A stretch of DNA of 64,000 nt from Rufibacter sp. DG15C (GCF_001577755.1 NZ_CP010776.1:3472001-3536000); one strand, 5' to 3'; numbered from the stretch's first letter, positions 28,120-37,182 are shown. The notes: generated by a model from the letters alone, not told the origin. Numbers and translations are program-made.

Positions 28120-29235
28120 ATGAAACGTATGTACGCCCTGCTCTCGGCCATCATGATGGCTGCTGCAATCGCCTTGCCTTCTCGCGCCGAAACAAAAGTG
28201 GCTTTCCAGCCTGTAGCGCAAGATACTTTGATTATGAAGCTCAAAAACAACTCCCAGGTGCTGGTAGTGGTGAAAGACCTCAAGGATCTGAAAAGTATAA
28301 AAGCCATGAACCTGGATTCTCTGGTTTCCCTGCTAGACAAGCACACTACAGAAATTGAAAGAGCCGGCTCTGCTGCCAATGACCAACCCGTGACCATTAC
28401 CGTAGACGGCGGCAACAAAAATGAGGACATCAACATCACCATCACCCAAGACACCAAAGACGGCCGTCAGGTGATCAAAAAGGAAATCAAAAACGTGAAG
28501 ATTGACGTGAGCGTGGACGGAGATGACGATGAGTCTACCCTGAAAGTGAACGTGGGTAAAGATGATGATGACGACGATGACGAGGATGAAAAAGAAATAG
28601 TACGCAATCCTAAGTCTGGGTATGATTTCCAGATTGACCTGGGCGTAAGCACTTGGGCCAACAAAGAAATGCTTCCTGGATCCACTGAAAGCGTGCAGCT
28701 AAAAACATTTGGTTCTCGCTATGTAAGCTTAAACTCAAAATGGATGAACCGCTTAGGTGGTGAAAACAGCCCGGTTCGCTTGCACTCTGGTTTTACCTTA
28801 GACTTCCACAACTACATGTTTGACGACAACACCATGCTAGTGAATGCAGGTGAGCGCGTATCTTTTGTAAGACCTAACGACCTGTCTCTGGACAAAAGCA
28901 AATTGGCCACTACCACTCTTACCATTCCTCTTGAGTTGGGACTTGACTTTAGAAACAGCCGCGGAAAATCTAACTTCAGAATTGGTGCCGGCGGATTTGC
29001 TGGGTACATGATTGGCAGTCATACCAAGATTAAATATTCTAAGAACGGCGACACTGAGAAATCTAAAGAGAAAGATGACTTCCATTTACAAGACTTTCAG
29101 TACGGTTTGTCAGGTTTTGTAGGAGTAAGAAGCCTGGAGTTCTTTGTGAAATACAACCTCAACGAATTGTTTGAGGAAAACAAAGGCCCTAAAGCCAATG
29201 CCCTGGCCATAGGTATGAGAATCATGAAGTTCTAA
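28120..29235 (+). CDS. Exported protein with poly-Asp tract and barrel-like C-terminus
   Basis: The 371-residue protein starts with a signal peptide (MKRMYALLSAIMMAAAIALP, cleavage near SRAE). A long polar region follows, with an acidic run of Asp and Glu near residue 150 (GKDDDDDDDEDEKE). The last 210 residues alternate as in outer-membrane beta-barrels (FQIDLGVSTW, FRIGAGGFAGYMIGS, FQYGLSGFVGVRS) and end IGMRIMKF. It closes the sigma-factor operon and is followed by a terminator. It may be the signal sensor or the target of the sigma factor. Confidence 0.75.
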   Translation: MKRMYALLSAIMMAAAIALPSRAETKVAFQPVAQDTLIMKLKNNSQVLVVVKDLKDLKSIKAMNLDSLVSLLDKHTTEIERAGSAANDQPVTITVDGGNKNEDINITITQDTKDGRQVIKKEIKNVKIDVSVDGDDDESTLKVNVGKDDDDDDDEDEKEIVRNPKSGYDFQIDLGVSTWANKEMLPGSTESVQLKTFGSRYVSLNSKWMNRLGGENSPVRLHSGFTLDFHNYMFDDNTMLVNAGERVSFVRPNDLSLDKSKLATTTLTIPLELGLDFRNSRGKSNFRIGAGGFAGYMIGSHTKIKYSKNGDTEKSKEKDDFHLQDFQYGLSGFVGVRSLEFFVKYNLNELFEENKGPKANALAIGMRIMKF

Positions 29236-29277
29236 TCTAAGTAGAACAGAATTTAAAGTTTTTAAATGTTGGAATGT

Positions 29278-29309
29278 AAAAAAGGGAGCTTATGGCTCCC
29301 TTTTTTATT
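29278..29309 (+). terminator. Intrinsic terminator of the sigma operon
   Basis: AAAGGGAGC pairs with GCTCCCTTT around TTATG, followed by TTTTATTTT. An A-run on the other side would let it work in both directions. Confidence 0.88.
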
Positions 29310-29326
29310 TTAGATAAGTAGTCCTC

Positions 29327-29364
29327 CGGTTTTAGCTTATTATCTAGGAAATAGGCTAAAAATG
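29327..29364. repeat. Palindromic intergenic element, copy 8 of 22
   Basis: Drifted arms CGGTTTTAGCTTA and TAGGCTAAAAATG in the convergent gap before the SpoU gene. Both arms show AGC/GCT changes that keep much of the pairing. Confidence 0.7.
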
Positions 29365-29390
29365 AAATTGCAAGAGTTCGTGCCCGTTCC

Positions 29391-30137
29391 TTAGATATTC
29401 CTGAAGAAATTGTCCAAAAGTATGGCGGTGGCAGTACCCACGTTCAAAGACTCCGCTCCGCCGCGGCCGGGTATCTTAATGGGCTGGGTGACCAGGTCCA
29501 TGATCTCTGGCCGGATGCCGTGGGCTTCGTTGCCCATGATCAAAACGCCCGTTGGCTGCAAGGCCAGGCGGTGCACGTTTTCTCCTTGCAAGGCGGCTCC
29601 AAATATTGGAAAGTTGGTAGGTCGGGCCTTCAGGAAATCCTTCAGGTTCACATAATGGGGCGTGACTCTGGTAAAAGAACCCATGGTAGCGTTGATGACT
29701 TTCTGGTTGTAAAAATCTGCCGAGGTTTCTGACAAGACAATGGATGTGAGCCCGTACCAGTCCGCAATCCTAATGATGGTGCCCAGGTTGCCGGGGTCGC
29801 GCACCTCGTCCAAGGCTAAAACCAATTCCTGTTCGTTCCATTGAAACGACTGGGCCGGTTTCATTTTGGCAATGGCCAGGGCGGCGTTGTTGCTTTCCAG
29901 GCTGCCGGCTTTGGCCAGTTCCTCTTCGGTGACCTGCTCCACGGCAAAACCTTTCTTAAGAAGTGTGGTATGCTTCTGAAGGAATTTTTCTGTGGCAAAA
30001 ACTGCCTCAATCTCAAAATCAGAATGCAGCAGTTCGGTGACACTCTTTTCGCCTTCTACCGTGAAAGCTTGGTGTTGCCCTCTATATTTCTTTATTTGCA
30101 GTGACCTAATGTACTTCAAGTTCCCTTTCGAAATCAT
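29391..30137 (-). CDS. SpoU/TrmH-family RNA methyltransferase
   Basis: The 248-residue protein has an N-terminal substrate-binding domain (IKKYRGQHQAFTVEGEKSV) and a C-terminal knotted SPOUT fold. The three family motifs are visible: LDEVRDPGNLGTIIRIADW near residue 105, VLIMGNEAHGI near 195 and IPGRGGAESLNVGTATAILL near the end. Enzymes of this group 2'-O-methylate ribose in rRNA or tRNA using S-adenosylmethionine. The exact target is not predictable. It is divergent from the Omp85 lipoprotein gene, 13 bp apart. Confidence 0.95.
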   Translation of the reverse strand: MISKGNLKYIRSLQIKKYRGQHQAFTVEGEKSVTELLHSDFEIEAVFATEKFLQKHTTLLKKGFAVEQVTEEELAKAGSLESNNAALAIAKMKPAQSFQWNEQELVLALDEVRDPGNLGTIIRIADWYGLTSIVLSETSADFYNQKVINATMGSFTRVTPHYVNLKDFLKARPTNFPIFGAALQGENVHRLALQPTGVLIMGNEAHGIRPEIMDLVTQPIKIPGRGGAESLNVGTATAILLDNFFRNI

Positions 30138-30150
30138 ATCCTGTCTACGT

Positions 30151-32622
30151 TTGAAGCTACGATGTTACGTAATCGGGGCGGCATTCACAATGCTGTGCCT
30201 TTTAGGGGCCTGCTCGCCAACCCGTCATTTGGCCGCCAATGAGAAACTGTTGCGCCGCATCAAGCTGGAGGGCGTGGAGCAGAATGACAAGGCCGCCATT
30301 GCCGCGCTCTACCGCCAAAAGCCCAACAGACGCGTCTTAGGCTTTCCATTGTACCTGCACCTCTACTATTTAGGCAAGCGCTTCTACAACCCTGACCGCA
30401 TCCAGAAGGAGATAGAAGAAGAAACCACTGACTTTAACCGCAAGGTAGCCAAGGCCGGCAGTGACTCCGTGCACGTGGACAAGATCATTGAGCGGAAGGA
30501 AAATAAACTGGCCAAGCTGCAGAACAAAAAAGAGAATGGGAACTGGATGATGCGCACTGTGGGCGAGCCACCGGCCATATTCGACTCCTTATTGCTGGTG
30601 GAATCTGTGGACCAAGTCAAATTGTACCTCAACTCCAAAGGCTATTTTAGGAGCGCCGTGACCGCCAGCAAAGAGGAAAAGGCGAAGAAGGTCTTTGTGA
30701 CGCTGCACATCAAAGAGGACGCTCCCTTTAAAATCACCCAGCACTCCTACTCTATTCCAGACACGGCGGTGCTTGGTTTGATTAAGGCGACTGAGCCGGC
30801 CAGCCACATCAAGCTGCAGCAGAATTTTGACGAGGCCATTCTTACCCAAGAGCGCGTAAGGATTGAGGCGCTCCTGAAAAACAACGGCTATTATGATTTC
30901 AGGCAGCAGTTTGTCTCGTTTGAGGCAGACACCAGCTTTGAAGCCTACACCGTGCGCATGGTGACGCAGGTGGCCAACCCCTCAGATACATCGGTGCATA
31001 AGGTGTATACCATTAACAAGGTTTCCTTCATCTCAGATGCGGGCACATCCAGGTTTGGCAGGCAGCGGGATACCTTGCTCTTGAACAATGTCTATTATTT
31101 GGCCTACCGTCAGCGGTTCTCGCCTAAGATTCTGGACCGGAAAGTGATTATTCGACCAGGACAGAAATATTCCAATACTAACACGCTTGACAACCAGCGG
31201 CTCCTGTCCAGCCTGGATATGTTCAAGTACACCACCATCAATTACACCAAGCTGGCGGACACGATCCATACCCAGAGCCACACGGGTCAATTGAACGCCG
31301 TCATCAATACCTCCCCGCTGCCTAGGTTTCAGGAGACCACCGAGGTGGGCGCTACCTTCACGGAGCGCGTGCCGGGACCGTATACCAGTTTGCGTTTCAG
31401 GATCAGGAATTTCTTTGGCGGCGCAGAACTGTTTGACATTGGGGTACGCGCCGGCGTGGAGGGACAGTTGCAGATTAGTGACGGGACCGTGGGCCGCCGT
31501 ACCGAGATTGGCACCGACCTGGGCATCACCTTTCCGCAGTTTCTAGTGCCCTTTAACACCAACAAGATTCTGGTCAGTTACAACCCCAGAACCAGGGTCA
31601 GTACTGGCTACACGTATGTGGACAGAAACGAGTACACCCGTACCAATTTCAACGTGTCTTTGGACTACATCTGGCAGAAACGGAACGTGCACCAGTTCAG
31701 CTTCTCGCCGGTAGATTTGAACATCATCAGCGTCCCTAGAATTCAGGAAAGCTTCAGAGAGAACCTGGTGAGCTTAGAGGCGCAGGGCTACCCGTTGCTG
31801 CAAAGCTTCAATGACGCCTTTGTGTCATCGGTGCACTTTACCAGTTTGTTCAACACGGCCAATTACAACCAGACCAATGACGCGAAACTAGTGCGGCTGT
31901 TTGTTGAGTCGGGCGGTTTTCTAGGACAGTACTTGGCGCAAAGCTTTGACAAGCTGAACACCTATAAATTCTTAAAGGGAAGCTTTGACTATCGCCGGTA
32001 CCACCCCGTGGGTCCCAACATGATGTTTGTGTACAGAGGAAACGTGGGCCTTGCCAAACCCATGGGTGGCTCGCAGATTCTGCCGTATGACAAGTTCTTT
32101 TTCGCCGGTGGCCCATCCAGTGTGCGTGCTTGGTTGCCTAGACGTCTGGGGCCTGGGTCCAGCGCCAGTATTAACAACACCGACAATACCATCAATTACA
32201 ACTTTGAGAAACCAGGCGAAATACTGATTGAACTGAACTCTGAGTACAGGTTCAGGATGTTTAGGTTTGGGACCACCATGGTCAACGGCGCCGTCTTCTT
32301 GGATGCAGGTAACGTCTGGCTGTTTAAAGAAGGTGCTACCACTCCTGGGGCCGTAAACGGTGACCCCGAAGAAGGTTTAGTAAGCCAGCCTGGTGCCAAG
32401 TTTGAGTTCAACCGTTTCTATCAGGAACTGGCTGTAGGCACGGGCTTTGGCGTGCGTCTGGATTTTGGGTTTGCCATTTTGCGCTTTGACATTGCCACCA
32501 AGGTCCATGATCCTGCCCGCGCCAAAGGCGAACGCTTTGTCTTAGGCGATTTCCAGCCCACCAAAGTCATTGGCAACAGCAACCAAACCACCTTTAACCT
32601 AGGGATTGGGTATCCCTTTTAG
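30151..32622 (+). CDS. BamA/TamA-family outer-membrane lipoprotein
   Basis: This large Omp85 protein has 823 residues if it starts at TTG 30151. That start gives a good lipoprotein signal (MKLRCYVIGAAFTMLCLLGAC); the first ATG (30190) would leave only seven residues before the lipid cysteine. Residues about 25-380 contain POTRA-like domains (VKLYLNSKGYFRSAVTAS, IEALLKNNGYYDFRQQF). The barrel follows, with the loop-6 motif GGPSSVRAWLPRRLGPGS and a C-terminal GIGYPF strand. Bacteroidota TamA-like proteins of this type probably insert or export outer-membrane proteins. Confidence 0.92.
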   Translation: MKLRCYVIGAAFTMLCLLGACSPTRHLAANEKLLRRIKLEGVEQNDKAAIAALYRQKPNRRVLGFPLYLHLYYLGKRFYNPDRIQKEIEEETTDFNRKVAKAGSDSVHVDKIIERKENKLAKLQNKKENGNWMMRTVGEPPAIFDSLLLVESVDQVKLYLNSKGYFRSAVTASKEEKAKKVFVTLHIKEDAPFKITQHSYSIPDTAVLGLIKATEPASHIKLQQNFDEAILTQERVRIEALLKNNGYYDFRQQFVSFEADTSFEAYTVRMVTQVANPSDTSVHKVYTINKVSFISDAGTSRFGRQRDTLLLNNVYYLAYRQRFSPKILDRKVIIRPGQKYSNTNTLDNQRLLSSLDMFKYTTINYTKLADTIHTQSHTGQLNAVINTSPLPRFQETTEVGATFTERVPGPYTSLRFRIRNFFGGAELFDIGVRAGVEGQLQISDGTVGRRTEIGTDLGITFPQFLVPFNTNKILVSYNPRTRVSTGYTYVDRNEYTRTNFNVSLDYIWQKRNVHQFSFSPVDLNIISVPRIQESFRENLVSLEAQGYPLLQSFNDAFVSSVHFTSLFNTANYNQTNDAKLVRLFVESGGFLGQYLAQSFDKLNTYKFLKGSFDYRRYHPVGPNMMFVYRGNVGLAKPMGGSQILPYDKFFFAGGPSSVRAWLPRRLGPGSSASINNTDNTINYNFEKPGEILIELNSEYRFRMFRFGTTMVNGAVFLDAGNVWLFKEGATTPGAVNGDPEEGLVSQPGAKFEFNRFYQELAVGTGFGVRLDFGFAILRFDIATKVHDPARAKGERFVLGDFQPTKVIGNSNQTTFNLGIGYPF

Positions 32623-32664
32623 AAAGTACGCTAGAAGCTAGATACTAAAGCTAGCTGCAAACAA

Positions 32665-32728
32665 AAAATCAGCCCTTCATTTTTGACCAGTCTTCTCAGA
32701 AACGGGCCAAAAACGAAGGGCTGATTTT
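32665..32728. repeat. Palindromic intergenic element, copy 9 of 22, in a 64-bp inverted repeat
   Basis: The core (32678-32715) has arms CATTTTTGACCAG and GGGCCAAAAACG. Thirteen more bases pair on each side (AAAATCAGCCCTT with AAGGGCTGATTTT), a copy-specific outer stem typical of a bidirectional terminator between convergent genes. Confidence 0.9.
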
Positions 32729-32773
32729 ATTTCATCGGCTAGTATCCAACTTCTAGATACCAACGTCTTTTTC

Positions 32774-34855
32774 TTAATACTCCAACAATTCGGTCAAAGC
32801 AGCCAGCACCTTATCAGCATTAGGCAGCATCATCTTCTCCAGCTCTACATTCAACGGAATAGCTGGAAGGTTTTCAGCGCCTAAGGTAAACACCGGGGCA
32901 TCTAACTTCTGAAAGCATTCTTTGGAAATTCGACCTGCCAAGGATTCTGCGAAGGAGTTCATCAAGGGCTCCTCTGTCAGGACCAATACTTTGCCATGAC
33001 GGTACACTGAAGCGATAACGGTCTCCCAGTCCAAAGGATTTAGGGTGCGCAGGTCTACAATCTCCACAGATCCGGGCAACTGCTTACTGGCGGCCTTGGC
33101 CCAATACACGCCCATGCCGTAGGTAATGACGGTCACGCTGTTGCCGTTACGCAATTCATCTTCATGGGCTTGTTGCACTACGTTGGCTTTGCCTAGCGGC
33201 AGAATATAATCAGCGTCTGGCTCAATGGTCTTGGCGTCTTCGGTACCCGGTACTTTGGACCAGTACAAGCCTTTGTGCTCCAGCATCACCACAGGATTCG
33301 GGTCCAGAAAGGCGGCTTTCATAAGGCCTTTCATGTCGGCGGCGTTGCTTGGGAAAACTACCTTGATGCCGCGGATGTTCAAAAGCGTGGACTCAATGCT
33401 ACCCGAGTGGTAAGGCCCGCCCCCGCCGTACGCGCCAATGGGCACACGTATCAAAGACTGAATCGGGAATTTGCCCATGCTCAGATAGCAGCTTTTAGAA
33501 AGCTCTTCTACCAATTGGTTGATGCCCGGCCAGATATAATCCGCGAACTGTATCTCTACAATGGGCTTGGCTCCTACCGCCGACATACCGGCTGTAGAAC
33601 CCACTATGTAAGCTTCCTGGATGGGTGTATTGAAGACGCGGTTGTCTCCGTATTTCTTGGCCAAAAGCGCTGCTTCTCTGAACACCCCGCCTAATTCACC
33701 GCCTACGTCCTGTCCATAAAACAAAGCCTCTGGGTACTGCTTTAAAATATCATCCACGGCATGCAAGGCCGCGTCTACCATGGTGGTTTTCTCGGCGCCA
33801 TAAGGATTTCTATTGCCTTTCTCCTCAGTCACGGGCGTTGGCGCAAACTCATGCAGGTTAAACGTGGCCGGGTCTGGATTCTCGGCGGCCAGGGCTTGCT
33901 CGTATTGGGCTTGCACATCTTCCTGTACTTCTTGCACTAGCTGTTCCAACTCACCTTCGGTCATGCCCAACTCTAAAAGCAGGTTTCCTAATTTAGGAAG
34001 CGGGTCAAGCAAGGAATGCTGGGATAGGTTGTCGCCACGGTACCATTCTCTTCTCACGCCAGAGGTATGGTGGCCCAGCAACGGACATTTGGCGTGCACT
34101 AACACCGGACGGCGCTCTGTGCGCGCAATCCTGAAGGCCTCTTCCATGCCCAGGAAGGAATCTACAAAGTCGGCGCCGTCTACGCGCAGGCGCTCCATGC
34201 CTTTAAAGCCGGCGGCATACTCGTAGGCATCCATGGCGCGCATCTCAGATCCCGTCGCCGAGATGCCCCAGTCGTTGTCCTGCACCAGGTAAATGATGGG
34301 AAGTTTTTTTAAGACCGCCATCTGGAAGGCCTCGGCTACTTCGCCTTCGGTCACGGAACCATCGCCTAAAGAGCAAAGCGCCACTCTGCCTTCTTCTACA
34401 TCCTCTAGACCTTGCGACTCCAGATACGAAATGGCGTGCGCCATGCCCGTGGCCGGAATGGCCTGCATGCCCGTGGCAGAGCTTTGGTGCGGAATCACTG
34501 GGAAACCCTCGCGGCGCAAGGACGGATGTCCGTAATAGGTGCGGCCCCCGCTGAAGGGATCGTCGCGCTTGGCCATCAACTGCAACATGAGCTCATAGGG
34601 CTGCATGCCTAGGCCCAGCAAAATGGACTCGTCGCGGTAATAGACAGACAAAAAATCCCGGGGTGTTAAGTGGCAGGCGGTGGCTAATTGGATGGCCTCA
34701 TGTCCCCTGGAGGTACTATGAACGTATTTACTACAAATGGCTTTATTTTCTTCATACACATCGGCCATGGTTTTGGCGGTGAGCATGAGTCTATAGGCGT
34801 TTACAAGAATCTTTTGATCAACTTTCACAGAAAAATCTACTGGGGTGGACTCCAT
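32774..34855 (-). CDS. 2-oxoacid dehydrogenase E1, alpha and beta fused
   Basis: This 693-residue protein joins both E1 subunits of a thiamine-diphosphate 2-oxoacid dehydrogenase (branched-chain or pyruvate type). The alpha half has RGHEAIQLATACHL near residue 51 and the TPP motif GDGSVTEGEVAEAF near 165-178. After a linker near 345-360 the beta half carries FYGQDVGGELGGVF, IQEAYIVGSTAGMSAVG and GGGPYHSGSIES. Fused E1 genes are common in Bacteroidota. No E2 or E3 gene is adjacent. The closest analogues feed acyl-CoA into branched fatty-acid synthesis. Confidence 0.93.
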   Translation of the reverse strand: MESTPVDFSVKVDQKILVNAYRLMLTAKTMADVYEENKAICSKYVHSTSRGHEAIQLATACHLTPRDFLSVYYRDESILLGLGMQPYELMLQLMAKRDDPFSGGRTYYGHPSLRREGFPVIPHQSSATGMQAIPATGMAHAISYLESQGLEDVEEGRVALCSLGDGSVTEGEVAEAFQMAVLKKLPIIYLVQDNDWGISATGSEMRAMDAYEYAAGFKGMERLRVDGADFVDSFLGMEEAFRIARTERRPVLVHAKCPLLGHHTSGVRREWYRGDNLSQHSLLDPLPKLGNLLLELGMTEGELEQLVQEVQEDVQAQYEQALAAENPDPATFNLHEFAPTPVTEEKGNRNPYGAEKTTMVDAALHAVDDILKQYPEALFYGQDVGGELGGVFREAALLAKKYGDNRVFNTPIQEAYIVGSTAGMSAVGAKPIVEIQFADYIWPGINQLVEELSKSCYLSMGKFPIQSLIRVPIGAYGGGGPYHSGSIESTLLNIRGIKVVFPSNAADMKGLMKAAFLDPNPVVMLEHKGLYWSKVPGTEDAKTIEPDADYILPLGKANVVQQAHEDELRNGNSVTVITYGMGVYWAKAASKQLPGSVEIVDLRTLNPLDWETVIASVYRHGKVLVLTEEPLMNSFAESLAGRISKECFQKLDAPVFTLGAENLPAIPLNVELEKMMLPNADKVLAALTELLEY

Positions 34856-34936
34856 AAGCTAACATTTGTTTGCCCTCCAAAGTACGAAATATAGGACATA
34901 ATAGAAAATAGCCGAGGCCGCTATTCGGTAAGTATT

Positions 34937-34973
34937 GATTATAGGCTACTTTTGCGAAAACAGGTCAAAAACG
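34937..34973. repeat. Palindromic intergenic element, copy 10 of 22 (left arm decayed)
   Basis: The right half GAAAACAGGTCAAAAACG is good, but the left half is TGATTATAGGCTAC rather than CGTTTTTGGCCT. It lies in the divergent gap before hemF. Confidence 0.6.
34947..34954 (+). promoter_or_regulatory. Possible -7 promoter box of hemF
   Basis: TACTTTTG matches TAnnTTTG 35 bp before the hemF ATG and lies inside the decayed left arm of palindrome copy 10. No clear -33 box is seen. Confidence 0.35.
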
Positions 34974-34989
34974 CCCACGCCCAACTGCT

Positions 34990-35895
34990 ATGAAAGAAGA
35001 CGTACAACAATGGTTTAAGAATTTTCAGGAACGGCTTTGCCAAAGCTTGGAGACCTGTGACGGAATCGCCAAGTTCCAGGAAGACATTTGGGACAGGCCG
35101 GGCGGTGGCGGTGGCGCGGCGCGCGTCATTCAGAACGGGGCGGTTTTTGAAAAAGGCGGCGTCAACTTCTCTGCCGTTGAAGGCGTCTTGCATGAGAAAG
35201 CGGCCAAGGCCCTCTTGATGCCTGACCCGCACTTCTTCGCCACGGGCGTGTCTGTGGTGATTCATCCTGAGAACCCGCACGTGCCCATCACGCACATGAA
35301 CGTTCGCTATTTTGAAGCCGGCAACGGCGAGGCCTGGTTTGGCGGCGGCATTGACCTCACTCCCATCTACGTGTACGAAGAGCAAGGCCAGTACTTCCAC
35401 CAGCAGCTAAAGAACACCTGTGACCGGTTCCAGCCAACCTATTATCCTGAATTCAAGAAGTGGGCCGATGACTATTTTTACATTCCGCACCGCGAAGAAA
35501 CCCGTGGTATTGGCGGCATCTTCTTCGACCGCCTGACTCCTAAAGAAAACATAACCCTTGAGGACCGCTTTGACTTTGTGCAGGCCGTGGCTGATACGTT
35601 TGCGCCCACTTATACGCACCTAGTCAACCTGAACCGCGACAAGCCTTACAGCCCCCAGGAAAAGGAATGGCAGTTGATCAGGCGCGGCCGCTATGCGGAG
35701 TTTAACTTGGTGAATGACCGGGGTACAAAGTTCGGACTGGAGACCAACGGCCGCACCGAGTCTATTTTAATGAGCCTCCCTCCGCTGGCCAGCTGGCACT
35801 ACAGCCACGCTCCTGCGCCAGGCACGCCAGAAGCGGCGTCCCTGGCTTGTTTTACCAAAGGAATTGACTGGGTGAACATGCACGCCAATGGATAA
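34990..35895 (+). CDS. hemF: Oxygen-dependent coproporphyrinogen III oxidase
   Basis: HemF decarboxylates coproporphyrinogen III to protoporphyrinogen IX with molecular oxygen in heme synthesis. At 301 residues it matches the family length. Signatures include GGGGAARVIQNG near residue 38, SVVIHPENPHVPITHMNVRY near 92, WFGGGIDLTPIY near 116 and FYIPHREETRGIGGIFFD near 163, ending EFNLVNDRGTKFGLETNGRT. It overlaps the PAP2 gene by 8 bp, so the two are translationally coupled. Confidence 0.98.
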   Translation: MKEDVQQWFKNFQERLCQSLETCDGIAKFQEDIWDRPGGGGGAARVIQNGAVFEKGGVNFSAVEGVLHEKAAKALLMPDPHFFATGVSVVIHPENPHVPITHMNVRYFEAGNGEAWFGGGIDLTPIYVYEEQGQYFHQQLKNTCDRFQPTYYPEFKKWADDYFYIPHREETRGIGGIFFDRLTPKENITLEDRFDFVQAVADTFAPTYTHLVNLNRDKPYSPQEKEWQLIRRGRYAEFNLVNDRGTKFGLETNGRTESILMSLPPLASWHYSHAPAPGTPEAASLACFTKGIDWVNMHANG

Positions 35896-36460
35896 ATTAA
35901 AATCACTGGACCAAACCCTGTTTCTGGAGCTCAACAGCCGGCATTCGCCGTTCTGGGACACCTTCATGACGTTGATTTCTAACAAATATGTCTGGTTCCC
36001 CTTTTACTTGTTGCTCATCATCCTGCTCATCTACTTTTACAGGAAGCGAGGCGTTTTGATGGTGCTTTCTTTAGCCGCCAGCGTGGGCTTAGCCGATTTT
36101 GTTGCTTCGGGGATTTTTAAGCCCTTCTTTGAGCGTTTGCGGCCCTGCCATGAGGCGGTGATTGGCACGGCGGTGCGCGTGGTGGACGGGTGCGGCGGGC
36201 GCTATGGCTTTGTCTCTTCCCATGCCGCCAACTCTTTTGCCATTGCCGTGTTCCTGTGCATCATGCTGCCTCGGCAGCAGCGTTGGTTCAAAGCGTTTCT
36301 GTTGGTTTGGGCCACCATGATTTCCTACAGCCGCATCTACCTGGGGGTCCATTACCCCGGCGACATTACCGTGGGTGCTGCCATTGGCGTAGGCGCCGCT
36401 TTCTTAAGTATCTACGTCTATAGATTCATAGAAAAGCGGTACTCATACTGGACTTCTTAA
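35888..36460 (+). CDS. PAP2-family membrane phosphatase
   Basis: The 190-residue protein has about five membrane helices and the three acid-phosphatase motifs: KPFFERLRPC near residue 75, SSHAANSFAIA near 112 and SRIYLGVHYPGD near 148. Such enzymes remove phosphate from lipid phosphates such as phosphatidic acid or undecaprenyl pyrophosphate at the membrane surface. It begins inside the end of hemF. A palindrome-based terminator follows. Confidence 0.93.
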   Translation: MDKLKSLDQTLFLELNSRHSPFWDTFMTLISNKYVWFPFYLLLIILLIYFYRKRGVLMVLSLAASVGLADFVASGIFKPFFERLRPCHEAVIGTAVRVVDGCGGRYGFVSSHAANSFAIAVFLCIMLPRQQRWFKAFLLVWATMISYSRIYLGVHYPGDITVGAAIGVGAAFLSIYVYRFIEKRYSYWTS

Positions 36461-36478
36461 TAGACCTCCATCCTCTCT

Positions 36479-36530
36479 GTAAACCCGTTTTTGGCCTGTT
36501 TTCTTGAAAACAGGCCAAAAACGGGTTTAC
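36479..36530. repeat. Palindromic intergenic element, copy 11 of 22, in a 52-bp inverted repeat
   Basis: The core (36486-36523) is the most perfect copy: CGTTTTTGGCCTGTTTTC pairs with GAAAACAGGCCAAAAACG. Seven extra base pairs (GTAAACC with GGTTTAC) extend it, and the ribE stop codon lies in the outer stem. It sits in a convergent gap. Confidence 0.93.
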
Positions 36531-37114
36531 TTTTGGAGCAGTCTGGCCACGTACTTGCCAATGATATCAAACTCCAGATTGACTTTGTCGCCGGGCTTAA
36601 CCTTGCCCAGATTGGTATGCTCAAAGGTGTACGGGATAATGGCCACCGAAAAGAAATCCTCGCCAGATTCTACCACCGTCAGACTAATGCCATTGATGCA
36701 GATGGATCCTTTCTCCACAGTCACGTTTCCGGCCGCGTTGGACTCATATTTAAACCTGAAAAGCCAGCTCCCGTGTTGGTCTACCACCTCGGTGCAAATG
36801 CCTATTTGGTCTACATGTCCCTGCACAATATGTCCGTCAAAGCGGCTATGCGCCAACAGGCAACGCTCCAGGTTCACTGTGTCTCCTACCTTCCAGTCAC
36901 CAAGGTTGGTGCGGGATAGGGTCTCGTCAATGGCAGTAACGGTGTAGTTGTTTCCTTCTATCTCTACCACTGTCAGGCAAACGCCGTTGTGCGCCACGCT
37001 CTGGTCTATCTTTAACTCCTGCGTAAACGGGCAGGTCAAAGTGAAATGCCGATTGCTCTGCTCGTCCTTAATAGCCACCACGGTACCCAACGCTTCTATT
37101 ATTCCTGTGAACAT
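36527..37114 (-). CDS. ribE: Riboflavin synthase (alpha subunit)
   Basis: Riboflavin synthase dismutates two 6,7-dimethyl-8-ribityllumazine molecules into riboflavin. The 195-residue protein shows the two lumazine-binding repeats. The first starts MFTGIIEALGTV with AHNGVCLTVVEI; the second has IVQGHVDQIG with INGISLTVVESG. The N-terminal MFTGIIE is diagnostic. No other riboflavin gene is nearby and no FMN riboswitch is visible upstream. The stop codon lies inside the palindromic hairpin. Confidence 0.97.
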   Translation of the reverse strand: MFTGIIEALGTVVAIKDEQSNRHFTLTCPFTQELKIDQSVAHNGVCLTVVEIEGNNYTVTAIDETLSRTNLGDWKVGDTVNLERCLLAHSRFDGHIVQGHVDQIGICTEVVDQHGSWLFRFKYESNAAGNVTVEKGSICINGISLTVVESGEDFFSVAIIPYTFEHTNLGKVKPGDKVNLEFDIIGKYVARLLQK

Positions 37115-37141
37115 AATCTCTATTTGAAAATTTGAAAAAAT

Positions 37142-37182
37142 GGAGATTTGAAGATTGATAATTTACAAAACTTCAAATTTCC
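37142..37182. repeat. Short imperfect inverted repeat
   Basis: GGAGATTTGAAG pairs with CTTCAAATTTCC around an AT-rich centre, between ribE and the sugar-transferase gene. It could be a terminator of the sugar-transferase transcript, though no clear T-run follows. Confidence 0.4.

Noticed and set aside
34937..34973. A complete palindrome copy before hemF
   Set aside because: The left arm does not match; I list it as a decayed copy, and its TACTTTTG may simply be the hemF promoter.
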